From the NCBI RefSeq assembly GCF_000403645.1, contig NC_021313.1:124001-188000 (forward strand): DNA of 64,000 nt. Direction: 5' to 3'. Under the pieces are notes generated by a model. That model saw only the letters and a list, made by a program, of their open reading frames with translations. It ran no database searches and was not told where the DNA came from. Made by a program: the position numbers and the translations under genes. Source of the stretch: Salinarchaeum sp. Harcht-Bsk1. GTDB taxonomy: Archaea > Halobacteriota > Halobacteria > Halobacteriales > Salinarchaeaceae. Position 1 is the stretch's first letter. Each line of letters opens with the position of its first letter. Below are positions 51,443 to 59,714 of the stretch, one piece after another.

Positions 51443-53266
51443 TCAGAGCTGGGATGCAACGCGCTCGCTCAGCTCTTCGGGGTGGAATGCCGGTGCGGAC
51501 CGCTCGCCATCGGCGACTACGTACGCCGCGTCGGGTTCGTAGTCGACATCGCGATCGATCGGTTCGCCAGCATCGCCGATTGCGGGCACGACGATCGCCT
51601 CGTGGTCTGCGAGACGCAGGGCGGCCCGATGCAGATCGCTTCCGACGGCTGCCGTCAGATCGATCCGCACGGTCCCGCGAAGGAGGCGCCCCGCGACGGT
51701 CCCGAAAGCGGCAGCCTGCGGGCCGAATCGTTCGTGGGCGCCGGCGAAGGCCTCGGCAGTCTCCCGAGCGATCGATTCGTATCGATCCACCCCGGTCACC
51801 TCCGCGAGGTCGAGTAAAGCACCGGCGAGTTCGACGTTGGCGTCAAGCGGCCTGAGCGGACGGTCTAGAAGCCCGACGTCCCCGATGGGACCGTCGACGA
51901 ACGTCTGGCCGGGTCGCCGCTCGTCGATCGCGGTGTCGACCAGTTCGCGAGCGAGGGCCACGGGGCCAGATGCAGTCTCCTCACCGTCGAACGCATCCAC
52001 GGCAGGATCCGGACCGAGCACGCCACGAGCGGTGACGAGCGTCCGAATCGTTCGTGCCGTATCGAGGAGCAGTCCACGTTCCCCGTCCGAGTCCTCGGCC
52101 GCGGGTGATCGATAGTGGACGGTCTCGCCCTCCTCGATCAACGAGCCCACGAGCGTAGCGAGCGCCCTGCGCGCGAACGCCTCGGCGGTCTCGTCGTCGG
52201 TCACCGCCGCCACGGAGAGCAGGGCGTCGATGCCCAGGGCATTCCAGTCAGCGAGCACGGTCTCGTCGACGAACGGTGCCTCGGCACGTTCCCGCTCCGA
52301 AGGCTCGAGCGCGTAGTAGTCCGCGCCTGGACCTGCGGCCTGGCTAGCGGCGAACGCACCGCGATCGCCTGGGGCGTCGTCGGTCCAGAGCGTCGTCGTC
52401 AGGAACTCGACGCCGCGCTCGGCGGACCGGCGGTAGGACTCCTCGCCGGTGTAGCGGTACGCGGCCGCAAACGCCCGGATCAAGGCAGCGTTCGAGTCGA
52501 GCAGCTTCTCGTAGCTCACCGAACTCCAGTTCCGGTTGGCTGCGCTGCGGTGGAACCCGCCGGCGTGCTCGTCCTCGAGATTGGACGAGATCGCGTCGAG
52601 GGTCCGGAGTGCCATCTCACGATCCCGCTTGAGCGCGAACTCGATCGCCCGCGGCATCGGGAACTTCGCGCCGGTGCCCCAGCCGCCGGCCTGCTCGTCG
52701 AAGTTCTCCCGGAGCGTCTCGAGCAGGTGGCCCTCGATCGACGCGTCGAGGGGCGCGCCCGGTGGTTCTTCGTCGGCGAGCGCACGCGGAACCCGCCCCG
52801 CCGTCGATCCCTGCTCGCTCCACGTTCGGCGAACGCCCTCGATCGCCCCACGCATGCCCGACGCGGTCAGCGGTCCGGCGGCATTCAGGACCTCGCCCTC
52901 CGGCGTCAAAAACGCGGTCGAGGGGACCCCGCCCATCGCGTACCGGTTCGCGACCCGCGGGTTCCGATCGACGTCGGCTCGAACCGGGACGAACCCGTCG
53001 TCGATGTCTGCCGCGACGCGGGGCTCGCCATACGTCTCGGCGTCCATCTGCCGGCACTCCTCGGACCACGTCGCAGTCAGGGAGAGCAGCACGGGCACGC
53101 CAGCGTTCGCTGCCTCGTCGAAGGTGGCCTGGCCCCACGGTCGCCACTCGACGTGGCCACCCGGCGGCCAGGTCGGGACGCCTGGTGCCGGATCGCTCGC
53201 TGCGGCCCGTTCCGCGGCCCTGCTTCCCGGCGCGGGCTCCTCGGTTCCGTCCGGATCCTCGGTCAT
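51443..53266 (-). CDS. SSP411/YyaL-like thioredoxin-domain protein, active-site cysteine changed
   Basis: A 607-residue member of the DUF255 (spermatogenesis-associated protein 20) family: N-terminal thioredoxin-like domain (VEWRPWGQATFDEAANAGVPVLLSLTATWSEECRQMDAETYGEPRVAADIDDGFVPVRADVDRNP), then an (alpha/alpha)6 glycosidase-like domain from about residue 170 (NFDEQAGGWGTGAKFPMPRAIEFAL, DEHAGGFHRSAANRNW). The family's W-C-x-x-C is read here as W-S-E-E-C (residues 67-71), so the first Cys is Ser. At 607 residues it is shorter than the ~700 typical. Function of the family is unclear. Convergent with no partner. Confidence 0.85.
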   Translation of the reverse strand: MTEDPDGTEEPAPGSRAAERAAASDPAPGVPTWPPGGHVEWRPWGQATFDEAANAGVPVLLSLTATWSEECRQMDAETYGEPRVAADIDDGFVPVRADVDRNPRVANRYAMGGVPSTAFLTPEGEVLNAAGPLTASGMRGAIEGVRRTWSEQGSTAGRVPRALADEEPPGAPLDASIEGHLLETLRENFDEQAGGWGTGAKFPMPRAIEFALKRDREMALRTLDAISSNLEDEHAGGFHRSAANRNWSSVSYEKLLDSNAALIRAFAAAYRYTGEESYRRSAERGVEFLTTTLWTDDAPGDRGAFAASQAAGPGADYYALEPSERERAEAPFVDETVLADWNALGIDALLSVAAVTDDETAEAFARRALATLVGSLIEEGETVHYRSPAAEDSDGERGLLLDTARTIRTLVTARGVLGPDPAVDAFDGEETASGPVALARELVDTAIDERRPGQTFVDGPIGDVGLLDRPLRPLDANVELAGALLDLAEVTGVDRYESIARETAEAFAGAHERFGPQAAAFGTVAGRLLRGTVRIDLTAAVGSDLHRAALRLADHEAIVVPAIGDAGEPIDRDVDYEPDAAYVVADGERSAPAFHPEELSERVASQL

Positions 53267-53335
53267 GGTCGCGCTACCGCTCGGCGGGGTAAGTGGCTTC
53301 GGAGTCGAACCGGGCCAGCCCAGGTTCGGCCGCGC

Positions 53336-53848
53336 TCAGAGGCGTCGGTAGCCCGATCGAGTCTCGACGATCTCGCCGCGGCCCTCCAGCTTCCTGAGCG
53401 CCCGGTCGACGTACTCGCGTGGGACGCCGTGCTCCTCGGCGTAGTCCCGGATCGCCGCACCGTCAGGTTCCTCGTGGACGTCGAAGGCGTCGAGGACGAT
53501 CTCCCGACGGCTCCGGCTTCCACCACCGCCGCTGGCCCGTTCGCCCGCTTCGGCGACGGCCTCCGGATCGATGCCCGCGGCTTCCAGTTGCGTCTCGTCG
53601 TCGATGACGTCCTCGCCGATCGACGCTTCGAGGTCGCCGAAGGAGGGCGCCGCGTCGCCCGCACCCCGGCGGTTCGCGACCAGCGCCGCCCGAGCCTCCC
53701 TGGCGTCGTCGGCCTCGGCCGCTTCCGCGAAGTGTCGCAGCTTCTTCGTCTGGTGGCGCTTCCCACAGCGTGGACAGGTCGCCGAGTCGCCACCCTGCTC
53801 GATGACCCACAGCGACGAACACTCCGTGCAGCCGACGACGGCGTACAT
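53336..53848 (-). CDS. zinc-ribbon and winged-helix haloarchaeal protein (DUF5817 type)
   Basis: A 170-residue protein. The N-terminus MYAVVGCTECSSLWVIEQGGDSATCPRCGKRHQTKKLRHFAEA is a zinc ribbon with Cys pairs at 7/10 and 25/28. A helical middle (EADDAREARAALVANRRG) follows. The C-terminal ~60 residues (EIVLDAFDVHEEPDGAAIRDYAEEHGVPREYVDRALRKLEGRGEIVETRSGYRRL) look like a winged-helix domain, suggesting nucleic acid binding. The ATG at 53848 fits the family start; one eight codons earlier also exists. Haloarchaea-specific; exact role unknown. Confidence 0.82.
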   Translation of the reverse strand: MYAVVGCTECSSLWVIEQGGDSATCPRCGKRHQTKKLRHFAEAAEADDAREARAALVANRRGAGDAAPSFGDLEASIGEDVIDDETQLEAAGIDPEAVAEAGERASGGGGSRSRREIVLDAFDVHEEPDGAAIRDYAEEHGVPREYVDRALRKLEGRGEIVETRSGYRRL

Positions 53849-53989
53849 CACTCCGAGGTCGGGCGGCATCACTCAAGAATCTGCGGGAGTGCCACAGCTT
53901 CAAATACCAGACCGGAGCCAACCACCGGCGTGATCTGCGGATTCGCTCCGATCGGTTTCGCGGGTGTGCGACGCACCGATCGGACGGAC

Positions 53990-54064
53990 CAGCCGCGTCG
54001 CCTGTCCGCCCAATCTACAGTGTGGCCCCTTCGCCCAATTCGCCGCGTCGCCTGTTCGCCCAAT
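53990..54064. repeat. three tandem 25-bp repeats
   Basis: CGCCCAAT ends units at 54014, 54039 and 54064, exactly 25 bp apart. Units 1 and 3 share 24 bp from 53992 and 54042 with one mismatch; unit 2 shares only the last ~11 bases. The array is in the 289-bp gap between the zinc-ribbon protein start (53848) and the methylthiotransferase stop (54138). The rest of that gap shows no gene. Confidence 0.6.
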
Positions 54065-54137
54065 CGACCGAGTCGCGGTCCCGACGTTGTCGACACGTCG
54101 TCGATCCCGGAACTCGCGGCAATCGCCCGACGAGTAC

Positions 54138-55394
54138 TCAGACTGGCTCGCCGAAGGCGTACATCGTCTGGTGGCTGGTGACCTCGACGGTGAGTCGATC
54201 GCCAGGCTCGATCCCACGCTCCTCGGCATTCCGGACGATGATCTGGCGATAGGCGTCGTCCCGACACTTTACGGAGTGCTCGGTCCCCTGCTCGACGACG
54301 AGCACGGAACGCTCCTGTCCGACGAGGTCATCGTACGCCTCGCCGACGATGTCGCGTTTCACTTCGCTCATCTCCTTCGACCGTTCCTTCTTGAGCGTCC
54401 CACCGAGGCCCTTCATCTCGGCCGCGTCGGTCCCCGGCCGCTTCGAGAAGCGCGTCACGTTGACCTTCTCGGGACGGACCTCCCGAAGGAGCGCCATGGA
54501 CTGCTCATGGTCGGCGTCGGTCTCGGTCGGGAAGCCACAGATGAAGTCAGTCGAGAGGGTCCACTCCCCGAGCGCGCCGTCGAATGCCTCGACGACGTCG
54601 AGGAACTCCGAGACCTGGTGCTGGCGGCGCATGTCGCCGAGGACGTCGTCGGAGCCCGACTGGACCGGCACGTGCAGGAAGTTGTAGAGTTCGTCGTGTT
54701 CGGCGAAGACCTCCGCGAGTTCCTCGCGAATGCCGTGGACGCCCTTCGGATTCGCCATCCCGACGCGAACCCGGAAGTCGCCGTCGATCTCGGTGCAGAT
54801 GCGATCCAGCAGGGTGTGCAGCGTCCGCTCGCCGTCGTCCCAGCCGTAGACGCCCGTGTCCTGGCCCGTGATACGCAGTTCCTTGGCGCCGGCGTGGACC
54901 AGCGCGCGGGCCCGATCCACGTTCTCGGAGATCGGCGGCGAGTCGATCTTCCCGGTCGCCTGCTTGGTGATGCAGTACGAACAGTCGCTCATGCACCCGC
55001 GAGCGATCGGGAGGATGCCGACGACGCCGTCGAGGATCGGTTCTGCGTCGGGGGTCGTCGTCGGACACTCGCCGTTGCGGACGTGGCTGGGCACCTCGTC
55101 CCAGTGGAGCACCTCGGCGTCGACGCCTGCCTCGCGGAACTGCTCTCCCTGGGCCAGCGCCATGCAACCAGTCACGACCAGATCGCCCGGCGTCTCCTCG
55201 TCGAGTTCCCGGGCCCGTGCGAGCATGTTCCGCTCGGTCTTCTCGACGACGGTACAAGTGTTGAGGATCGCGACGTCGGCGTCGTCCGGCCCCGTAGCCT
55301 CGTGGTGGCCGCCGTCGCGGAGGGCCCGCTCGATCTGGCGGCTCTCACCGCGGTTAGCGGTGCAGCCGTAGGTCTCGATGTGGTAGCGGGCCAC
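54138..55394 (-). CDS. tRNA N6-threonylcarbamoyladenosine methylthiotransferase (e-MtaB/CDKAL1 type)
   Basis: A 418-residue radical SAM enzyme that adds a methylthio group to t6A37 of ANN-decoding tRNAs. The N-terminal domain has YHIETYGCTANRGES and ILNTCTVVEKTE with cluster cysteines and VVTGCMA with the third. The radical SAM site is IARGCMSDCSYCITKQATGKI (C-x3-C-x2-C). The C-terminal TRAM domain includes VLVVEQGTEHSVKCRDDAYRQIIVR. All six cluster cysteines are present. GTG at 55394 is chosen because it directly precedes ARYHIETYGC; an earlier TTG (55424) would add non-conserved residues. Confidence 0.92.
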   Translation of the reverse strand: MARYHIETYGCTANRGESRQIERALRDGGHHEATGPDDADVAILNTCTVVEKTERNMLARARELDEETPGDLVVTGCMALAQGEQFREAGVDAEVLHWDEVPSHVRNGECPTTTPDAEPILDGVVGILPIARGCMSDCSYCITKQATGKIDSPPISENVDRARALVHAGAKELRITGQDTGVYGWDDGERTLHTLLDRICTEIDGDFRVRVGMANPKGVHGIREELAEVFAEHDELYNFLHVPVQSGSDDVLGDMRRQHQVSEFLDVVEAFDGALGEWTLSTDFICGFPTETDADHEQSMALLREVRPEKVNVTRFSKRPGTDAAEMKGLGGTLKKERSKEMSEVKRDIVGEAYDDLVGQERSVLVVEQGTEHSVKCRDDAYRQIIVRNAEERGIEPGDRLTVEVTSHQTMYAFGEPV

Positions 55395-55528
55395 GGTTGC
55401 CCGGTCTAACGGGGACGCGGGCAAAAGCGCGACGGATCACTCCGGGGACGGATAGGGGTCGCTCGCATCGCTCGGTGCCCCTCTGCAACGGCTCAATCAC
55501 TAAGTAGGCAGCCACCGGAGAGACAGGT

Positions 55529-55810
55529 ATGTTCGGCGACGGGGACGACGGCCGCGTCACCTGCATCGCCTGCGGGACGGAGCTACCGCGGTCGGCGGCC
55601 CGCGAGTACGACAAGGCGGGCGATCGCTGGGAGCGCGAGGAGAAGACCTTCGAGTATTTCTGCAAACCGTGCGATCGAGATCGGTGTCACCAGCCCCGTC
55701 GCGGCCTGGAGGACGCACTCGTCGCAAGCGGCGCCGGCGAGTGCGATCGCTCCGAGTTCCTGGCTCGGCTCTCTGAACAGTGGGAGCAGCCACCCAGAGA
55801 GGAGCCGTAG
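55529..55810 (+). CDS. haloarchaeal zinc-finger protein of DUF7562 type
   Basis: A 93-residue protein. Two Cys pairs are spaced for zinc: CIACG at 12-16 and CKPC at 45-48, with additional Cys and His (DRDRCHQPRRGLEDAL) immediately after. The second half is a helix-rich acidic tail (SEFLARLSEQWEQ). I recognise it as a haloarchaea-restricted small zinc-finger family without known role. Start ATG 55529. An A/T-rich CAATCACTAAGTAGG precedes the start by about 35 bases and may be its TATA region. Confidence 0.8.
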   Translation: MFGDGDDGRVTCIACGTELPRSAAREYDKAGDRWEREEKTFEYFCKPCDRDRCHQPRRGLEDALVASGAGECDRSEFLARLSEQWEQPPREEP

Positions 55811-55895
55811 TTCGCGCCGAGCGCGTCGAACGATCAGACGCTGGGTACAGCCGCGCCCCGACACGCATATGGGTGGCTCCGTCGTAGCGCGGGGC

Positions 55896-57287
55896 ATGAC
55901 CGACGCGGACGCCGAGACCGACGCTGACGACGCTGACGGTGTGCCTCCCGAATCCGACGGGGACGCACGGTCCGAGAAGAAGACCAAACCCGACGATCAG
56001 GGACCCGTCCGCATCGACGAGGAACTGGCTCGCCACGTCGAGAACAAGCGCGAGGAACTCTTAGAGAAGTTCGAGATTCCGGACGGGTTTCCACCAGAGG
56101 TGATGGAGGAAGCCGAGCAGCGGACCGACGACGTCGGCTCGGAGATCCAGTCGGAGGCCGACGAGCGGCGGGACCTCCGCGACCTCACGACCTGGACCGT
56201 CGACCCGGTCGACGCCCAGGACTTCGACGACGCCATCTCGATCCGGCGCGAGGGCGACGACTATCGACTCTGGGTGCACATCGCGGACGTCACTCACTAC
56301 GTCCACCCCGACTCCGCGATGTGGGCCTCGGCGGTGGAGCGGGCGAACACCGTCTACCTCCCCGGATACACCGTACACATGCTGCCGCCGGTGCTCGCGG
56401 AGACGGTCTGTTCGATCGTTCCCAACGAGGATCGCCTCGCGCACACCGTCGAGATGGAACTGGACGGCGAGACGCTCTCCTACGAGACCATCGACATCTA
56501 CAAATCGGTCGTTCGGAGCGACTCGCGGCTCACCTACACCGAGTGTGAGCACCTCCTCGACGAGCCCGAAACCGCGGACGAGTACCTCGAGGATCCCGAC
56601 GTCGACCTCGGCGAGCGCGTCGACCTCGCCTGGGAACTGGCGGACCGGATGCACGAGCAGCGCAAGGAAGACGGCTCCCTCGTCCTGAACCCCCGACGTG
56701 ATCGCGCTCACACGATCGTCGAGGAGTGCATGCTCAAGGCGAACAAGGCGGTCACGCACGAACTGATGTGGGATCGCGGCGTCGAGGCGATGTACCGGGT
56801 TCACCCGCAGCCCTCTCCCGACGAGTGGGGCGAAGCTCTGCAGGAGATCCAGGAACTGGATGGGGTTTCGATCCCAGCCGAGACCTGGGACGAGCCCCGC
56901 AAGGCCGTCAACGCGACCCTGGAATCCGCGCCAGAGCGGCAGCTCTCGGACATCCAGTGGGCAGTGATGAAGGTCATGCCCGCCGCGAAGTACATGAACG
57001 ACCCCTTCGGCGGCCACCACGCGCTCAACTTCGAGATCTACGGCCACTTCACGAGCCCCATACGTCGCCTCTCCGACCTCATCAACCACTGGATCGTCCA
57101 CACCAACGACGTCCCCGAGGACCTCGTGGCGCTGTGCGATCGCGCGTCCGACAAGGAGCGAGACGCCGAACAGTGCGAGCGCGAGTACCGGCAGTTCCTC
57201 CAGGAGGTGGGTCTCGACGCCGACGCCGTCAACAATCGTGGTATCGAGGTCGTCGACGATCCGGCAGACGCCGACTACACGCTCTAG
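55896..57287 (+). CDS. RNB-domain exoribonuclease (RNase R/II family)
   Basis: A 463-residue ribonuclease. A ~45-residue acidic N-terminus is followed by a short region (ELARHVENKREELLEKFEIPDGFPPEVMEEAEQ) and the RNB catalytic domain: LTTWTVDPVDAQDFDDAISIRREGDDYRLWVHIADVTHYVHPDS, in which the Asp cluster at about residues 105-112 binds Mg. Later come RDRAHTIVEECMLKANKAV and YGHFTSPIRRLSDLINHWIVH. No N-terminal cold-shock or C-terminal S1 domains are present, so it is shorter than bacterial RNase R. The ATG at 55896 is preferred over one nine codons earlier. Confidence 0.92.
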   Translation: MTDADAETDADDADGVPPESDGDARSEKKTKPDDQGPVRIDEELARHVENKREELLEKFEIPDGFPPEVMEEAEQRTDDVGSEIQSEADERRDLRDLTTWTVDPVDAQDFDDAISIRREGDDYRLWVHIADVTHYVHPDSAMWASAVERANTVYLPGYTVHMLPPVLAETVCSIVPNEDRLAHTVEMELDGETLSYETIDIYKSVVRSDSRLTYTECEHLLDEPETADEYLEDPDVDLGERVDLAWELADRMHEQRKEDGSLVLNPRRDRAHTIVEECMLKANKAVTHELMWDRGVEAMYRVHPQPSPDEWGEALQEIQELDGVSIPAETWDEPRKAVNATLESAPERQLSDIQWAVMKVMPAAKYMNDPFGGHHALNFEIYGHFTSPIRRLSDLINHWIVHTNDVPEDLVALCDRASDKERDAEQCEREYRQFLQEVGLDADAVNNRGIEVVDDPADADYTL

Positions 57288-57361
57288 CGTACCGTTCACC
57301 CCCCACGTCCAGGATCTCTACCGACGGAAACGGCTTTACGACGCGGGAGTTAATCCTTCGC

Positions 57362-57580
57362 ATGGTCTACACGCTCCAGTACTACGATCTCGTGCTGATC
57401 GCGGTAATCACTCCAGTGCTCATCGGCGTCGGCCTGGGGTCGTTCACGCCGCTGGGGATGCCCATCGCGATCGTCGGTCTCGGCGCCGTCTCGATCGCCG
57501 TGATGTACTACGGTCTCTTCGTCAACGGCCCGGTCGACGAGGTGCAGGACCTCACCGACGAGGTCGAAGACCTCGCCTGA
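57362..57580 (+). CDS. small two-helix membrane protein
   Basis: A 72-residue protein with two hydrophobic segments, about residues 8-30 (YDLVLIAVITPVLIGVGLGSF) and 33-54 (MPIAIVGLGAVSIAVMYYGLF), and an acidic tail ending VDEVQDLTDEVEDLA. The size, codon use and clean start after an RNB gene suggest a genuine gene, though it is short. ATG at 57362. A TATA-like GGCTTTACG occurs about 31 bases upstream. No family recognised; I infer a small membrane protein without further evidence. Confidence 0.65.
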   Translation: MVYTLQYYDLVLIAVITPVLIGVGLGSFTPLGMPIAIVGLGAVSIAVMYYGLFVNGPVDEVQDLTDEVEDLA

Positions 57581-57648
57581 TCAGCGGTCACTTCTCCGCA
57601 CACGCTGGGAAGAACAGCGCTTTGTGCCCCGCCTCCCCAGCGTCAGCC

Positions 57649-58836
57649 ATGCACACTCGCGAGGGACTCGCGCTCTCCTGTGTCGCCTGCGGATGGCAGG
57701 GTGACCGCCTCGACGCGCAGCGGTGCCCGGACTGTGACGGCCAACTGGCACCGAGCTACGACGCGGACGCGATCGACGGCTCTTCACTCCGCGCTGGTCT
57801 CGAGGACAGCGATTCCCAGTGGTCCGTCGACGCGCTGGTTCCCATCGGATCCGACGGCGACGGGGTCACGCTCGGCGAAGGTGCCACGCCGCTCGTGGCC
57901 TGCCCAACGCTCGGCGACGAACTCGACGTCGAGACGTTCGAGATCAAGGACGAGGGACACAATCCGACCGGCACGGTCAGGGATCGTGCGATCGCCGTGG
58001 CGGCGACGGCGGCAGTGGAGGCGGGAGCGACCGACGTCGCACTTCCGACGACGGGCGCCGACGGCGTGGCTGCCGCGGCCTACGCGGCGCGTGCCGACCT
58101 CGACGCCCACGTGTTCGTGCCGACGAGGTCGACGCACACGACGAAGGCGATGATCAACGTCCACGGTGGCGACATGCAGGTCGTCGAGGGACGACTGCCC
58201 CACGCCGAGGACGCGTTCGAGTCGGCGATCGACGAGGAGGACGGCTGGACACCGATCGATCCAGCGAATTCGCCGCTCCGCGCCGTGGGGCCAGCGACGA
58301 TGGGTGCGGAACTGTTCGCAAGCGCGGACGGTGGAGTCCCCGACGCGGTCGTCGTCCCGACGGGTCACGGCGAGGTACTCGCTGGGCTGCACGCCGTCGC
58401 GGAGTTGCTCGTCGACCTCGGAATCCTCGAGGAACTGCCAGAGTTCCACGCCGTCCAGGCCGAGGGCTGTGCTCCGATCGTCCGCGCCTTCGAGGACGAC
58501 GAAGGGACCGTCGAAGGCTGGGACTCCCCCGACACGATCAGCGGCGCGCTCGAAGTTCCAGATCCGGCGTTCGGGACGCACGCCCTCGCGGCAGTGCGTG
58601 AATCGGGCGGTCGTGCAGTCGCCGTCGACGACGAGGCGATCCTGGCGTCGGCCTGCCGGATCGCGGCGGCCGAAGGGCTGCAGGCCAGTGTGGCAGGCGG
58701 TGCGGCGGCCGCCGGGGCCTGGGAGCTATCGAACGCGGGTGTCTTCGAGTCCGACGACGCCGTCGTCTGCTGTAACACTGGGGCTGGCTCGCTGGACTCG
58801 GACGTACTGCGGAGCCACCTGATGCGGGCCGGATAG
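57649..58836 (+). CDS. threonine synthase-like protein lacking the PLP lysine
   Basis: A 395-residue fold-type II PLP-enzyme-like protein. An N-terminal zinc ribbon (C11, C14, C26, C29) as in archaeal threonine synthases is followed by TLGEGATPLV. The PLP lysine block should read N-P-T-G-S-F-K-D-R; here it is NPTGTVRDRA with Arg111 (AGG at 57979-57981) at the lysine position. The loop normally S-x-G-N reads TTGADG (134-139). The remaining scaffold is intact (VVVPTGHGEVLAGLHAVAELL, VCCNTGAGSLDSD). It probably cannot form the internal aldimine, so it is more likely a pseudoenzyme than a threonine synthase. Confidence 0.85.
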   Translation: MHTREGLALSCVACGWQGDRLDAQRCPDCDGQLAPSYDADAIDGSSLRAGLEDSDSQWSVDALVPIGSDGDGVTLGEGATPLVACPTLGDELDVETFEIKDEGHNPTGTVRDRAIAVAATAAVEAGATDVALPTTGADGVAAAAYAARADLDAHVFVPTRSTHTTKAMINVHGGDMQVVEGRLPHAEDAFESAIDEEDGWTPIDPANSPLRAVGPATMGAELFASADGGVPDAVVVPTGHGEVLAGLHAVAELLVDLGILEELPEFHAVQAEGCAPIVRAFEDDEGTVEGWDSPDTISGALEVPDPAFGTHALAAVRESGGRAVAVDDEAILASACRIAAAEGLQASVAGGAAAAGAWELSNAGVFESDDAVVCCNTGAGSLDSDVLRSHLMRAG

Positions 58837-58860
58837 GTGGACCGCTGGCCAGTGGGCCAG

Positions 58861-59571
58861 TCAGCCGTCGAGATCTTGTAGGTCGGTCACGACGAGCACC
58901 TCGGTTGGTCCGGGCTGGAACCGGTACTCGACTGCCTGGCGCTCGATCGTGTACCCTGCTGGGGCAAGCGACCCAATCACCGGTTCGACGAACCGGGAGC
59001 GGTCCGCGTCGAGCGTCTGCAGCCCCGAGATCCGGAGTTCGCCTGCAGTGACGCGGGCCAGTTCACGGGCTGCCGCCTCGTGGAAGTCGCGATCGAATCG
59101 ATCGTCGTAGAGAAAGAGGAGGTTCGCCGAGCAGGTGAGACCGAAAGCGTCGTCTCTGAATGGCAGGTCTGGAAGCGCTGCCTCAACGTAGCGATCCGGA
59201 CACCGGGCGTAGTCGGCGAGAAACCGTCTGGCAGCGGCCCTGGCGTAGCGTTCCCGCGTCGCGACGTCGCCGTAGAACGACCAGTCGAAGAAGGAGCGCT
59301 TCTCGGTGATCTGTTCGACGACCTCGTCGATCGTCCCAGCACAGTGCGCTTCGAGCTCGTCCACCGACGGGCCGTAGACGGGGTCGACCGCAACGGCGCT
59401 GTCACCGATCTGCGCCGCGACGGCCGTGAAGGATCCCGGACCACCCGGACAGTCCAACATTCGGCGACCTCGAAGGTCTTCACAGGAGAGTCCGAACAGC
59501 CGACGGTACTCCTCGAAAGTCCGCCCGTAGAAGGCGGTTCCCTCATCGACGACGAATCCGTCAGATTGCAT
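58861..59571 (-). CDS. SAM-dependent methyltransferase-like protein
   Basis: A 236-residue protein. The SAM-binding motif appears as RRMLDCPGGPGSFTAVAAQIGDSAVAVDPVY (motif I and the acidic residue after strand 2). PYLPxR-type spacing is seen as ALPDLPFRDDAFGLTCSANLLFLYDDRFDRDFHEAAARELARVT, typical of class I methyltransferases working on small molecules. The C-terminal part ends in PTEVLVVTDLQ. Substrate not predictable. It starts at 59571 and diverges from the epimerase at 59715. Confidence 0.82.
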   Translation of the reverse strand: MQSDGFVVDEGTAFYGRTFEEYRRLFGLSCEDLRGRRMLDCPGGPGSFTAVAAQIGDSAVAVDPVYGPSVDELEAHCAGTIDEVVEQITEKRSFFDWSFYGDVATRERYARAAARRFLADYARCPDRYVEAALPDLPFRDDAFGLTCSANLLFLYDDRFDRDFHEAAARELARVTAGELRISGLQTLDADRSRFVEPVIGSLAPAGYTIERQAVEYRFQPGPTEVLVVTDLQDLDG

Positions 59572-59591
59572 CGCTGGTTAATGGATTATCC

Positions 59592-59616
59592 TGTACTCTG
59601 TTGTACTTTATTGCAC
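59592..59616. promoter_or_regulatory. three TG(T/C)AC boxes spaced 10 bp
   Basis: TGTAC at 59592 and 59602 and TGCAC at 59612 recur exactly every 10 bp, on one face of the helix, in an A/T-rich gap between the divergent methyltransferase (start 59571) and epimerase (start 59715). The nearest arm is only 21 bases from the methyltransferase start, overlapping its likely promoter. Confidence 0.35.
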
Positions 59617-59714
59617 ATTATCAATCGATGTCACACGACTTTGACTCCACTGTCTTCAGTCGTCCGAATCGCCGCGACCGCGGGGCTCAAGGGTCATCCT
59701 CGGAATGCTCCGCT

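Noticed and set aside
53990-54064. CRISPR-like array
   Set aside because: Three 25-bp units directly abutting, without spacers or cas genes, so it is a tandem repeat.
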